Notes: generated by a model from the sequence alone, not told the origin. Shown: positions 30,129-38,841, counted from the stretch's first letter. The stretch: 40,293 nt of DNA from Bacteroidales bacterium UBA3764 (GCA_002371115.1 DFFY01000117.1:1-40293); one strand, 5' to 3'. Numbers and translations: made by a program.

Positions 30129-31367
30129 ATGAGAAAACTTTCCTATATCGCAACCTTTGCGGCAGCCGTGGCCCTGATGGCCGGTTGCAGCAAGAACCAA
30201 TCGGTAGTTGCGGCTGTGGAAACAGACTGTGCAGATGCCCCTTGGGCCAGCAACAGCAATATTCCCGTTCCCATTATCTTTGGTGAGAACACGGACGGTC
30301 AGTCCCTGACGACCAAGTCCGAGATTGCCAGCATGACAAATGTGGAGTTCGGTGTTTTTGCTGCCGACCCTGCCTCTGCCGCATCATGGACGGCTTCCGA
30401 CGACGGAAGCAACGAGGCCATGCTGCTGTACAACAGGGTTGCCAAGGGCGTTGTGGAAAGCGGTATCAATACGGCGCAGTTCATAGAAGCCAGCGGAAAC
30501 GTAACCTATTACTATCCGCTGCAGACTGTGACGAAGCCCAATTATACCTTCTATGCTTACCACACCACCAGTGCCAAGCTTTCCCGTGATGCCAATCCGC
30601 ATGCGGGCCGCCTGGCCGACGGAACCTTCAAGGTGGATGTCAAGCTGGACTCTACCGATATCCTCTGGGGAAAAGCGGAAGCAACAACGCTTCCTGTCCC
30701 CGCAGGCTATACCGGCAGCAACCAGAATGCGTTGGAAGGATTCAACACCAAGTATGTGCGTGAATCCCGCCTCCGCTATCCCACCACCTGGAGAAGGGAC
30801 TGGGCGCCCAAGCTGGCCTTCCAGCATCTGACCACAGCTTTCCATATCAACATTCTTACAGATCCGGAGGATTCCGAGGCCCCCGAAAACCTGAAGAATG
30901 TCAAGATTCAGAACATGTCCGTCGGCGGTGTTTATACCCAGGCCGTACTGGATGTGGTGACAGGAGACCTGACCCCTGTCGGAAGCACGGGCAGCATTGC
31001 CATCTCGCTTCCTGCAGGTGGCATCAGCCCGGGTTCCGTTCCCGCCAGTACCCAGAACCCCTCCGGTTATGGCCCGCTTGAGGTCGGTCATGGAATCTTC
31101 ATTCTTCCGCCTACGGCGCCTACCATTTCCTTCGATATTGTAATGCCGCGTCCCAGTGTAAACCAAACGTACACTTACCCCATTACGGACAAGGAGCTCA
31201 AACTCCCTGAATCCGGGGAGTTTGAAGCCGGCAAGTCCTATACTTTCAACATCATCATCAAGTCCCTGGAGGCCATCATCATTGATGTCTCCGTGGATGA
31301 GTGGGAAGAAGGATTTACCGCTGCGGATAAAGATGCGGGAAATGATATTATTACCGAGATTGGTTAG
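30129..31367 (+). CDS. Fimbrillin family lipoprotein, subfamily B member 1
   Basis: A 412-residue lipoprotein (MRKLSYIATFAAAVALMAGC, lipid site Cys20). It differs from subfamily A: QSLTTKSEIASMTNVEFGVFA, YYYPLQTVTKPNYTFYAYHT, DSTDILWGKAEATTLPVPAG, and WAPKLAFQHLTTAFHINIL, ending VDEWEEGFTAADKDAGND. Its closest match in the window is the gene at 36842, which shares the FGVFA/FGLLA, YYYPV, DILWGKSEAT and FRHLTS-type segments. The subfamily could provide a tip or anchor subunit, which is an inference. The open frame begins at 30105, but the signal peptide starts at 30129. The 3' end overlaps the next reading frame by 26 nt. Confidence 0.85.
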   Translation: MRKLSYIATFAAAVALMAGCSKNQSVVAAVETDCADAPWASNSNIPVPIIFGENTDGQSLTTKSEIASMTNVEFGVFAADPASAASWTASDDGSNEAMLLYNRVAKGVVESGINTAQFIEASGNVTYYYPLQTVTKPNYTFYAYHTTSAKLSRDANPHAGRLADGTFKVDVKLDSTDILWGKAEATTLPVPAGYTGSNQNALEGFNTKYVRESRLRYPTTWRRDWAPKLAFQHLTTAFHINILTDPEDSEAPENLKNVKIQNMSVGGVYTQAVLDVVTGDLTPVGSTGSIAISLPAGGISPGSVPASTQNPSGYGPLEVGHGIFILPPTAPTISFDIVMPRPSVNQTYTYPITDKELKLPESGEFEAGKSYTFNIIIKSLEAIIIDVSVDEWEEGFTAADKDAGNDIITEIG

Positions 31368-31926
31368 GAAACTTCACACCTTAGTCTTTGCGGCCGTGCT
31401 GGCCCTGCTGCTTTGTTCGGAAGCGGCAGGGCAGCAGCTGGCCGTGAAAGCCAATGCCCTGTCCTGGATAGCCGGGACGCCGGACGTTGGCCTGGAACTC
31501 ATCACCGGTGAAAAGACCAGCGTGGGCATGTCTGTCTTCGGACATTACAAGCCTTATGGCATAGACTCCAGCGTAGCCGCCCTTCAGCCGGAATTCCGCT
31601 TCTGGTTCAACGGACGACCGCTCACGCGTGAATACGTTGGACTTTGCGGCATTGGTGCCATTTATGACATGCACTTCAATGCCTGCACCTATCAGGGCAG
31701 CGCCCTGGGACTGGGCCTGTCCGGTGGCTACCTCTTCAACCTGGGGAGCCGCTGGAGCCTGGACCTTTCTTTCGGGACCGGTCTGGTCTGGTTCCGCCAA
31801 AAAGAGTACCGGGATACAGACCGGTACAACGACTATTACAAGGGAACGGTGTCGCCGGTGAACAACCAGGGATACAAGATTTTCCCGGTTAAACTTGCGG
31901 TGTCCTTTGTTTATATTATTCTGTAG
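31342..31926 (+). CDS. DUF3575-like outer-membrane protein
   Basis: A protein of about 194 residues with a signal peptide (RKLHTLVFAAVLALLLCSEAAGQ). AVKANALSWIAGTPDVGLEL matches the opening of DUF3575, and later segments (LGLSGGYLFNLGSRWSLDLSFGTGLVWF; PVKLAVSFVYIIL) look like barrel strands ending with an aromatic-rich last strand. DUF3575 genes commonly sit beside DUF3868 genes in Bacteroidales fimbrial loci, as here. The start is uncertain: ATGs at 31333 and 31342 place extra residues before the signal peptide, and a TTG at 31360 would give a cleaner one (VRKLHTL). It overlaps the preceding pilin in another frame, and the next gene begins 4 nt after its stop. Confidence 0.78.
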   Translation: MILLPRLVRKLHTLVFAAVLALLLCSEAAGQQLAVKANALSWIAGTPDVGLELITGEKTSVGMSVFGHYKPYGIDSSVAALQPEFRFWFNGRPLTREYVGLCGIGAIYDMHFNACTYQGSALGLGLSGGYLFNLGSRWSLDLSFGTGLVWFRQKEYRDTDRYNDYYKGTVSPVNNQGYKIFPVKLAVSFVYIIL

Positions 31927-31930
31927 GAAG

Positions 31931-34468
31931 ATGAACCTCCGTCGTCTGTTGCAGCTGCTGTCTGCGTGTGCTTTTGTTGCTGCTTCTCCTGCCATGATGG
32001 CCCAGGAGCGTATTTCCGTATCCGGTAAGGTCATCAATAAAGCAGACGGCAAGCCTGTTACGGACGTAACGGTGTATGGATACAATACCTACGAGGAAGC
32101 CAAGGAGGCCCTTCAGAATGCAGAAAACTCCCTCAGAAACAAAACGCTCTTCAACGCCGGATACTGCATAGAACGTCAGGTGGATCCTACAGACGGTTCT
32201 TATGAGCCCATGACCCTGCCTTCAGACGGCGCCATCCTGTTCATGTACCCCAGTACCATGATTGATTCCAAGGTGGAAAAAATCAGGGGGCGTTCAACCG
32301 TGAGTGTCTCCTTTGACCTGGCCGTCATGCTGGATGAAGCGGTTGTTTCCGTGAAGAACAAGCGTCCTGTTATAAAAAAACCCACGGTAAAGGGAAATAC
32401 CCTCTCAGGAGGAGTCACATGGCCTTTCCCGCAGCCCCGCATGGGGCGGGAAGACGCCCGTTTTGCCGTACAGACTTTTGTGCTGGATGAGAGTTACCGT
32501 CCGGACGGGCTCAAGGATACGATAGAATACCACTATCCTTTGGTGATTGACGGGAAAGACTATCACGACACGCAGATTCGACGCAAAGGTTATCTGGCCA
32601 GCCGGGACCCGCTAATAGAATATGCCGACTCGGCCTATAAAAAGTATGGCTGGCTTACAGACTCCGATTCGGTTGCCCGCTGGGATTATAGTTATTACAT
32701 TGACAATCCCAATCGCCCAGTAGTAATCCGTAGCAATATGTGGTTTGAGGATTACAACAAGGTGTACTATCGGGATTCCCTCAAACTGGCGGACTCCCGC
32801 CGCGTGAGCCGCCCCATGCGCTTCCTGGAGTACAACCTCAAGCCTTTCAAGCTGGATGCCTATGCCCGGGAATATTTCCGTGAGCCCCGGCCCGTCCCCA
32901 TGGACGACGCCAAGGACATGGCCCTCAAGTTCCTGGTGGGGCGGGCCCAGCTGGACGAATCCGACTCCACCACCGTGGCCCAGATGAGCGAGCTTCTGGG
33001 AGAAATCCGAACCATTGTGGAAGGGGAGAAAGATGGTTTCCATTTCCATGAATATGCCGTTTACGGTACATCCTCGCCGGAGGGCAATTATGCCAGCAAC
33101 GTGCACCTGGCCGCTGAACGGATGGCCTATATCCAGCGTCAGATTCAGGCCATTCTTCACAAGAAGGTGTATTGTGAGACCCATTCCGAGGTGGCCGGCT
33201 GGGATAAACTGGCCGACATCCTTGAGCGCGACTCCCTCCTCACGGAGGCGAGGACTGTGCGTGAGATTGTGGAGAAGAACAGGAGCATCGATGAACAGGG
33301 AAGGAAAATCCGTGTCCTTCCTTACTACAACACAGAAATCAAACCCCGCCTGGCCGAGCTCCGCTCCGTGAAGGTGGTGTATAAATACGAGCTCTTCCGG
33401 AAGCGTACGCCGGAGGAGGTGCTGGAGAACTTCCGAGCGGTGAACCAGCAGGCGCGCCTGAAGTTCCCCACGTATGAGTATTGGACGCTCATGCAGATGA
33501 TAGAGGAGGGGAAGGTCCCCGATGTGGCGGAGCAGGAGCAGATTTACCGCTGTGCCGCTACCATCACCAAACTGCGTGACAAGAACTGGCAGCTCCCGCA
33601 GAATGAACTGGCCCGTTTCCTGATTGCTCATGACAAGACCGACACCACCATCCTGGCCCCTTATATCTTCGAAGACTTCCGCCTGGAAAAGGCCGACGGT
33701 ACCGTCCTGTGGTGCGACCGTCCTTATGACGGGTATATCCGGAATCCCTCGCCGCTGGTGGCCAACCAGGTGGTGATGCTCATTAAGGCCGGCAAATTTG
33801 AGCGTGCGGCGGAGATTGTGGAAATGCTGCCTCGGGACAAGGCCCCGGAGTACAAGGATCTTTACTATATCACCCGTTGCCTGGCCGGCTATTTTGACGA
33901 TGACTCGGCGGCCGGGGAAGAACTGTACGATGTCATTTGCGCCACTTCCAACCGCAATGCCTTTGTGATGAACCTTGCCCTGGGCAAGTACTCGCAGGCC
34001 AATCTGAACCTGCAGGACATGGACCCCAAGGACCCGCTGACGCAGTATCTTTCAGCACAATTCATTTGTCAGCGGAATTATGGCCGCGGTGTCGGGCTGT
34101 ACAGCAGCATGACGGAAAGCGACCAGAAAGATGCCATGAAGCACCTGACCCGGGCGTTCCGCATGGACAAGAAATACATTTCCATTGCGGAAACGGACTT
34201 TGACATTTTTGAGGACCTTTACAAAAAGGCTGTCGAGAAATATACCCAGCTTGATCCTGAAGACCTGCTCCCGCTGGATGCGGAGAACGTGGACGGCATG
34301 TACTTCTCTGCAAACGGTCTCCGTCTGGTGTTCTTTGCCAAGGAGGGAGAACACGGCGCGTGGGTGGAACTGCCGGAGGGCTGGCATGAAGATTTTGAAG
34401 GCGTGTACTCCGACGAGAATTACGTGCCGGTAGATTATGTGAACGGAGAGTGGATTAAACTGCAATGA
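31931..34468 (+). CDS. DUF3868/OmpA-like fimbrial assembly protein with N-terminal CnaB-like domain and TPR-like tail
   Basis: An 845-residue exported protein (signal peptide MNLRRLLQLLSACAFVAASPAMMA). Residues about 28-135 begin ISVSGKVINKADGKPVTDVTVYG, a carboxypeptidase-regulatory or CnaB-like beta domain. A middle region ending in FLEYNLKPFKLDA resembles DUF3868. An OmpA-like segment follows around 360-400 (YAVYGTSSPEGNYASNVHLA..ERMAYIQ), whose SSPEG and N..LA..R pattern is typical of peptidoglycan-binding domains of fimbrial FimE-type proteins. The C-terminal 250 residues contain helical repeats (LIKAGKFERAAEIVEMLPRD) like TPRs. It probably links the pilus machinery to the cell wall. It starts 4 nt after the DUF3575-like gene and overlaps the next gene by 4 nt. 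Confidence 0.75.
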   Translation: MNLRRLLQLLSACAFVAASPAMMAQERISVSGKVINKADGKPVTDVTVYGYNTYEEAKEALQNAENSLRNKTLFNAGYCIERQVDPTDGSYEPMTLPSDGAILFMYPSTMIDSKVEKIRGRSTVSVSFDLAVMLDEAVVSVKNKRPVIKKPTVKGNTLSGGVTWPFPQPRMGREDARFAVQTFVLDESYRPDGLKDTIEYHYPLVIDGKDYHDTQIRRKGYLASRDPLIEYADSAYKKYGWLTDSDSVARWDYSYYIDNPNRPVVIRSNMWFEDYNKVYYRDSLKLADSRRVSRPMRFLEYNLKPFKLDAYAREYFREPRPVPMDDAKDMALKFLVGRAQLDESDSTTVAQMSELLGEIRTIVEGEKDGFHFHEYAVYGTSSPEGNYASNVHLAAERMAYIQRQIQAILHKKVYCETHSEVAGWDKLADILERDSLLTEARTVREIVEKNRSIDEQGRKIRVLPYYNTEIKPRLAELRSVKVVYKYELFRKRTPEEVLENFRAVNQQARLKFPTYEYWTLMQMIEEGKVPDVAEQEQIYRCAATITKLRDKNWQLPQNELARFLIAHDKTDTTILAPYIFEDFRLEKADGTVLWCDRPYDGYIRNPSPLVANQVVMLIKAGKFERAAEIVEMLPRDKAPEYKDLYYITRCLAGYFDDDSAAGEELYDVICATSNRNAFVMNLALGKYSQANLNLQDMDPKDPLTQYLSAQFICQRNYGRGVGLYSSMTESDQKDAMKHLTRAFRMDKKYISIAETDFDIFEDLYKKAVEKYTQLDPEDLLPLDAENVDGMYFSANGLRLVFFAKEGEHGAWVELPEGWHEDFEGVYSDENYVPVDYVNGEWIKLQ

Positions 34469-36852
34469 TGAGAAAATTGGTGACCATAGTCGTTTTGGCC
34501 TTGCTGCTGCCGGCGCTGCCGGCAGTGGCGCAGAACGATACCGTTTCCGTGATGGATGTACTGGACTCGCTGGCGCTGGTTGAGCGGCAGGATTCCATGC
34601 GCAAGGCCCAGCAGGCCTTGCAAAAGCAACTGCAGCGTTCCACCCAGCGGGACATCTCCGGCTACGCCATGCAGAAGCGATATCGTCCCTCGGACCAGAA
34701 AACCGGCTTTGGACGGGTTGTGAGCAACAGTTTCGTGTGGCTGAACGGCAGTTTCTATTGCCCGATAGGTCCCAATTACAGTTATGGCCCGCTGGTAAGC
34801 GCCGGTTTGGGTAAATGGTTCACCTCCGATGGCCTGCACCGCTATCATGGCCTGAAAATTGGCGGCGGCCTGGGCTACTTCTTTGACGATTATAACGCTT
34901 CCCACGTAAAGACCGTCAACGCTACGGCCTCGTATATGTTTGACGTCAGTTCCTTTGTGAAGGGGTATGATCCGGACCGTTTTGTGAGCTTTGCTCCGCT
35001 TGTGGGAGCCGGGTTCCATTTTACGGAAGGGGCCGTGGGACGTATTTTCGACCAGGCATCCATCTCCTTGCATACGGGCGTGGACGTGGCTTTCCATGTC
35101 CTTCCGGGCATCGACTTTGTCCTTGAACCGCTTTTCCTGGTGCAGACCGACCCGCGGAAACTGCAGCGGGAGAATATCTGGCGCTCGTTTGTTCCGGTTT
35201 TCTCCGGCAACGTGGGTCTTACGGTAAGCCTTGACCGGAATTACTGGCTGCTGGATCCGGGCAAAGACTGGCGTATATCCCTGGGCGGAGGCGTATCGCT
35301 GTTGAATACGTACCTGCTTTCTTCCATAAAAGATGTACCGCGCCTGATGGGCCCCAGCTATCATTTTGGCTTGGGACGCTCCTTTACGGACCTCTTTGGC
35401 TGGCGGGTCCAGCTGGCTTATGCCAAGAGTTTCTGGGATACGGATGACGGTACGGCCGCCGGAAAATTGCTTTCCTCACAGTATTATCAGGTGCACATGG
35501 ACGGCATGTTTGAGCTGCTTCCCTGGCTCAACCTCTTTGTCGGTCCCGAGGCAGGTTTCCTGACCAAGGAAAGAACGGACCTGGGACTGCGTCCCTATGT
35601 GGGCGTGTCGGCCGGTATGCGCCTGGGCGTTCCCTTCCTGAAGCACTTCTTTGCTTATGCGGAGGGCCGGTATTCCGTGATTCCGTACGCTTATCTCTCC
35701 CACGCTCAGGAACTTACGTACAAAAACTATATGGATGGCGTCGCCAACCTGTCCCTGGGACTGGAATTCCGATTTGCCTCCAAGCGTCGTAATCAGGATG
35801 GACATCGGCAGCCGGCACGTTTTGCCGTGTCGGACTGGTACACGTATGCCAGCGGATCCTATTACAGGCCGCAGCTGTTCTCCGGAGCAAGCGGCGTGGG
35901 GCCTTTGGTGAATGCCGGCGCCGGTTTCTGGTTCAAGGAAAGGAACGCGCAGTTCCATGGCTTCCACGGCGTGAAGGGAAATGCCAGCCTGGGCTTTTCC
36001 ATGGACAATCTTACCGGTTGCAAGAACAAGACGCTGGGCCTTCAGCTTTCCTATGTGTATGACCTGAGCGGAAGAATCTGGGGACCGGGAAAACATCTTT
36101 ATGAGATGCAGCCTTATGCCGGTGTCAATTATCTCTGGTTCTGGCAGCAACGGCCCAGGAGCATCAAGGCCTGGGAGAGCACGTTCGGGCTTCATGCAGG
36201 TGTCTCGTTCTCGGCCCCGCTGTATTCGGGCATGGATTTTATCCTGGAACCGCAGTTGGAAGTGGGTCCGGTCCCGAAACCGGGTTCGAGCGCCCTCCCG
36301 TGGCAGGTGGCTGGTCTTGTGAACATGGGTGTACGCTTCAATTTGGGGCAAGGCAAGTGGAGCCCGGAGCCGGACGGCGACTGGAGAGTGGGTGCCTCCA
36401 TTACCATGAACCCCGGCCTGGCCCTGCATTTTATTCGCAAATATGCGGACTGGATGGATTGGCGGGTCACCGGCGGCGTTCAATGGCCTGCGTTTACCAG
36501 CTTCAAGGAAGTTTCCCGTAAATCGGTCGATTTCTATGGCCGGCTGGACGCCATGGTGGACCTGGTCTATCTTCTTGGCGGCCGTCAGGAGCGGAAGCTT
36601 TCCGTATCACCTTTCCTGGGACCGGAAGTGGATATCCTGGTAGGAAATAAGACGGGCCAGCTGCTGCCTGTCATGATGGGGCTTGGCGGCGGTGCCCAGG
36701 TGAAGTATAAACTGCACCCGCGGATTGCCATTTTTGCAGAAGGCAGGGCATCGGCCTTGGCACGTTCCGTATATTTTGCACAGAGCAAGACGTACAGTAC
36801 CGTCATAAGCGGAATCTATAACATGAGTATAGGTCTGGAGTATGCGTTATAA
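34465..36852 (+). CDS. Large outer-membrane protein, apparent tandem double beta-barrel
   Basis: A 795-residue exported protein (MMRKLVTIVVLALLLPALPAVAQ). After a short Gln-rich helical linker (about 25-75) it is almost all beta-like. Two halves repeat: WLNGSFYCPIGPNYSYGPLVS, GLGKWF and YHGLKIGGGLGYFFDD near residues 90-140 match YASGSYYRPQLFSGASGVGPLVN, GAGFWF and FHGVKGNASLGFSMDN near 465-515, and both halves later contain FVLEPLF/FILEPQLE and a closing YSVIPYAYL..LSLGLEFRF / YSTVISGIYNMSIGLEYAL pattern. The final residues fit the aromatic-ended last strand of outer-membrane barrels. I do not recognise the family. It may be a two-pore export channel for pilins or a large surface protein. 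It overlaps the neighbours at both ends. Confidence 0.65.
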   Translation: MMRKLVTIVVLALLLPALPAVAQNDTVSVMDVLDSLALVERQDSMRKAQQALQKQLQRSTQRDISGYAMQKRYRPSDQKTGFGRVVSNSFVWLNGSFYCPIGPNYSYGPLVSAGLGKWFTSDGLHRYHGLKIGGGLGYFFDDYNASHVKTVNATASYMFDVSSFVKGYDPDRFVSFAPLVGAGFHFTEGAVGRIFDQASISLHTGVDVAFHVLPGIDFVLEPLFLVQTDPRKLQRENIWRSFVPVFSGNVGLTVSLDRNYWLLDPGKDWRISLGGGVSLLNTYLLSSIKDVPRLMGPSYHFGLGRSFTDLFGWRVQLAYAKSFWDTDDGTAAGKLLSSQYYQVHMDGMFELLPWLNLFVGPEAGFLTKERTDLGLRPYVGVSAGMRLGVPFLKHFFAYAEGRYSVIPYAYLSHAQELTYKNYMDGVANLSLGLEFRFASKRRNQDGHRQPARFAVSDWYTYASGSYYRPQLFSGASGVGPLVNAGAGFWFKERNAQFHGFHGVKGNASLGFSMDNLTGCKNKTLGLQLSYVYDLSGRIWGPGKHLYEMQPYAGVNYLWFWQQRPRSIKAWESTFGLHAGVSFSAPLYSGMDFILEPQLEVGPVPKPGSSALPWQVAGLVNMGVRFNLGQGKWSPEPDGDWRVGASITMNPGLALHFIRKYADWMDWRVTGGVQWPAFTSFKEVSRKSVDFYGRLDAMVDLVYLLGGRQERKLSVSPFLGPEVDILVGNKTGQLLPVMMGLGGGAQVKYKLHPRIAIFAEGRASALARSVYFAQSKTYSTVISGIYNMSIGLEYAL

Positions 36853-37948
36853 GTCATATATACTTTTTTTGTCCGGCTTATTGCTGGCGGGCTGCTCCGT
36901 GGAGGGTGTTCCCGGCACGGATGGCCGCGATGACCGTATTCCCGTAGAGATTGGCGTGCAGACGCAGGGGGAGACAAAAGCCGAAGTAACCAGTATGGAG
37001 GGCCTTCAGTTCGGCCTTCTGGCCCTTGACCCGTCCCGCGCTCCGTGGAGCCAAGCGGAGGATGTGCTCATCCCTTCGTCTCCGGCGCAGGTCACTGGCG
37101 GCTCGGTCCGTTTTATCGGCGCGCAAAACCAGTATTATTATCCCGTCAATGCCGACGCCAACTACACCTTCTATGCTTTCAGGCACAAGGAAATGCGCGT
37201 GGACGAGGACCCTTCCGCCTTTCTTGCCGTGAACGGCGGTGAGACCTTCCAGATCAGCGGCATCCGTGTGGGGCATCAGGATATCCTGTGGGCCAAAAGC
37301 GAGGCGACACCGCTCCCGGATCCGTCCGACGAAAGCGTAACTTTCCCCGGATACAATGCCGGATATGCCATGATGGCCAAGACCTGGTATGGTTCCTCTC
37401 CGGAGGTGTATGCCCTCTACAGGCCGTTCCTTCGTTTCCGGCACTTGACCAGCTCTGTGCGTTTTGCCTTTGTGGCGGCATCGGAAGCGGCGGCTCAGGA
37501 AATGGCCTCGAAGGTGTCCCTGACGAACCTTTCCCTGGAGGGAGTGCATGGGAGCGCTACACTGGATGTCCTTGCGGGAACGCTTTCTCCGGAGGGCGAT
37601 GCTGTGACCATCACGCTTGACGGTGAGCCTGTAGAACCCGGCTGGAACGGCGGGGAGGGAAATGTATTTGGTGAGGAAGCCTTGTATGTGCTTCCTTCCG
37701 ACGCCATCAAGCTGAATTTCCGGATTGCGGCCGGCGGAACGGGTTACTCCCCGGTGCATCCCGTGGAAGTGTCGGCCGGCGATGCCCTTCTTCCCGGACA
37801 CGATTATCTGTTCAAGATCAAGGTGAGTTCGGCCAAGGACATTGCGCTGGAACTGATTGACGAAACCGACTTGCGGGAGGGCCTGATTTTCCATTTTGAG
37901 GAGTTGACAGAAAATGGCGACAGCCGTACAATTTCAGATACGATATGA
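36842..37948 (+). CDS. Fimbrillin family lipoprotein, subfamily B member 2
   Basis: A 368-residue lipoprotein (MRYKSYILFLSGLLLAGC, lipid site Cys18). Features shared with the gene at 30129 include IGVQTQGETKAEVTSMEGLQ, FGLLALDPS, YYYPVNADANYTFYAF, QDILWAKSEATPLPDPSD and YRPFLRFRHLTSSVRFAFV. The C-terminal end is different: it lacks the PW or EW strand of the other pilins and ends EELTENGDSRTISDTI. A subunit without an exchangeable C-terminal strand could sit at a pilus end, as a tip or an anchor, which is an inference. It overlaps the barrel gene by 11 nt and the next gene by 4 nt (ATGA). Confidence 0.8.
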   Translation: MRYKSYILFLSGLLLAGCSVEGVPGTDGRDDRIPVEIGVQTQGETKAEVTSMEGLQFGLLALDPSRAPWSQAEDVLIPSSPAQVTGGSVRFIGAQNQYYYPVNADANYTFYAFRHKEMRVDEDPSAFLAVNGGETFQISGIRVGHQDILWAKSEATPLPDPSDESVTFPGYNAGYAMMAKTWYGSSPEVYALYRPFLRFRHLTSSVRFAFVAASEAAAQEMASKVSLTNLSLEGVHGSATLDVLAGTLSPEGDAVTITLDGEPVEPGWNGGEGNVFGEEALYVLPSDAIKLNFRIAAGGTGYSPVHPVEVSAGDALLPGHDYLFKIKVSSAKDIALELIDETDLREGLIFHFEELTENGDSRTISDTI

Positions 37949-38841
37949 AAAAGTTCCTTACAGTCATAGCGCTTTTGGGCTTGTTTGCCTGCTCAAAATT
38001 TGAACAGGCGCCTGAAGCCGGTTCCGGCCTGGTGGAAGTGCGTATTTCGGCCACTGGGGAACTGGCCGCCGTGAAAGGCAGTGCACCGGAAGATGCCCTG
38101 TACATGGTGGTGGTGTACTCCGGCTCCGACGCTTCTGCGGCCGTGGATGCCAACCGCTATGCGATAGGCGTTTTTGACGACCCTGCTGCCATTGCGGTAA
38201 AACTGCTTGCCGGGCAGTCGTATTTCCTTCGCGTCAAGGCAATCCTCGACGGGGTGAACGTGCTGGAGCATGATGCGGAAGGGATGTACGCCCAAATCGG
38301 CCACCTGTATAACCGTATGAGCTATTTCGCTGCGGACAAGACCGATGCCGTCTGGTACAAGAACGTTACGTCCGGGGTGGCAAGGGTGAAAGGGTATGGA
38401 ACTGCAGCCCTGGACTATCCTCCCATCGACACGTATTATGGTCAGGCGGTGATTTCGCCGGTCGAGGGCCAGGAAACCTTTGAACTGGACCTGTATCGGA
38501 TGGTAGCCGGTGTAAAGGTTACCGTAAACGGCCTGGTGGAGGGCGACGGAACCGTTGAGGTGGGCTATTATGTGGGCGGTAACACCAATTATACATACGG
38601 TGGCACGCTTTCCTGGGATGCCCCGGTTTATACCGGCATCCATACTTATATGGATTTGCTGCCGGCTTATAATGCGGCAGTTGCCGGCTCAGACTACAAC
38701 AGCATTACCATGGCGATTTCCGCTACCTATTTGGCCCCGGATGCTGTGGAAGCGCGTGACTTGCCGCGTATCCGTGACATGCGCCTTCACCGCGGCCGCT
38801 GCAATACCGTCACCATCAATCTTACGCACAGCGAAGATTGA
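37945..38841 (+). CDS. Fimbrial locus lipoprotein, FimB/Mfa2-like (tentative)
   Basis: A 298-residue lipoprotein (MKKFLTVIALLGLFAC, lipid site Cys16), last gene of the locus. LVEVRISATGELAAVKGSAPED opens a beta domain, and LDLYRMVAGVKVTVNGLVEGDG begins a second one; the R.VA.V.VTV pattern recalls the second domain of FimB/Mfa2-type anchors. It ends RIRDMRLHRGRCNTVTINLTHSED. It has no TKA site and no PW strand. Two lipoproteins of this kind, here and at 23241, bracket the pilins. The 149 nt after its stop contain the corA promoter and leader but no terminator I can see. Confidence 0.55.
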   Translation: MKKFLTVIALLGLFACSKFEQAPEAGSGLVEVRISATGELAAVKGSAPEDALYMVVVYSGSDASAAVDANRYAIGVFDDPAAIAVKLLAGQSYFLRVKAILDGVNVLEHDAEGMYAQIGHLYNRMSYFAADKTDAVWYKNVTSGVARVKGYGTAALDYPPIDTYYGQAVISPVEGQETFELDLYRMVAGVKVTVNGLVEGDGTVEVGYYVGGNTNYTYGGTLSWDAPVYTGIHTYMDLLPAYNAAVAGSDYNSITMAISATYLAPDAVEARDLPRIRDMRLHRGRCNTVTINLTHSED

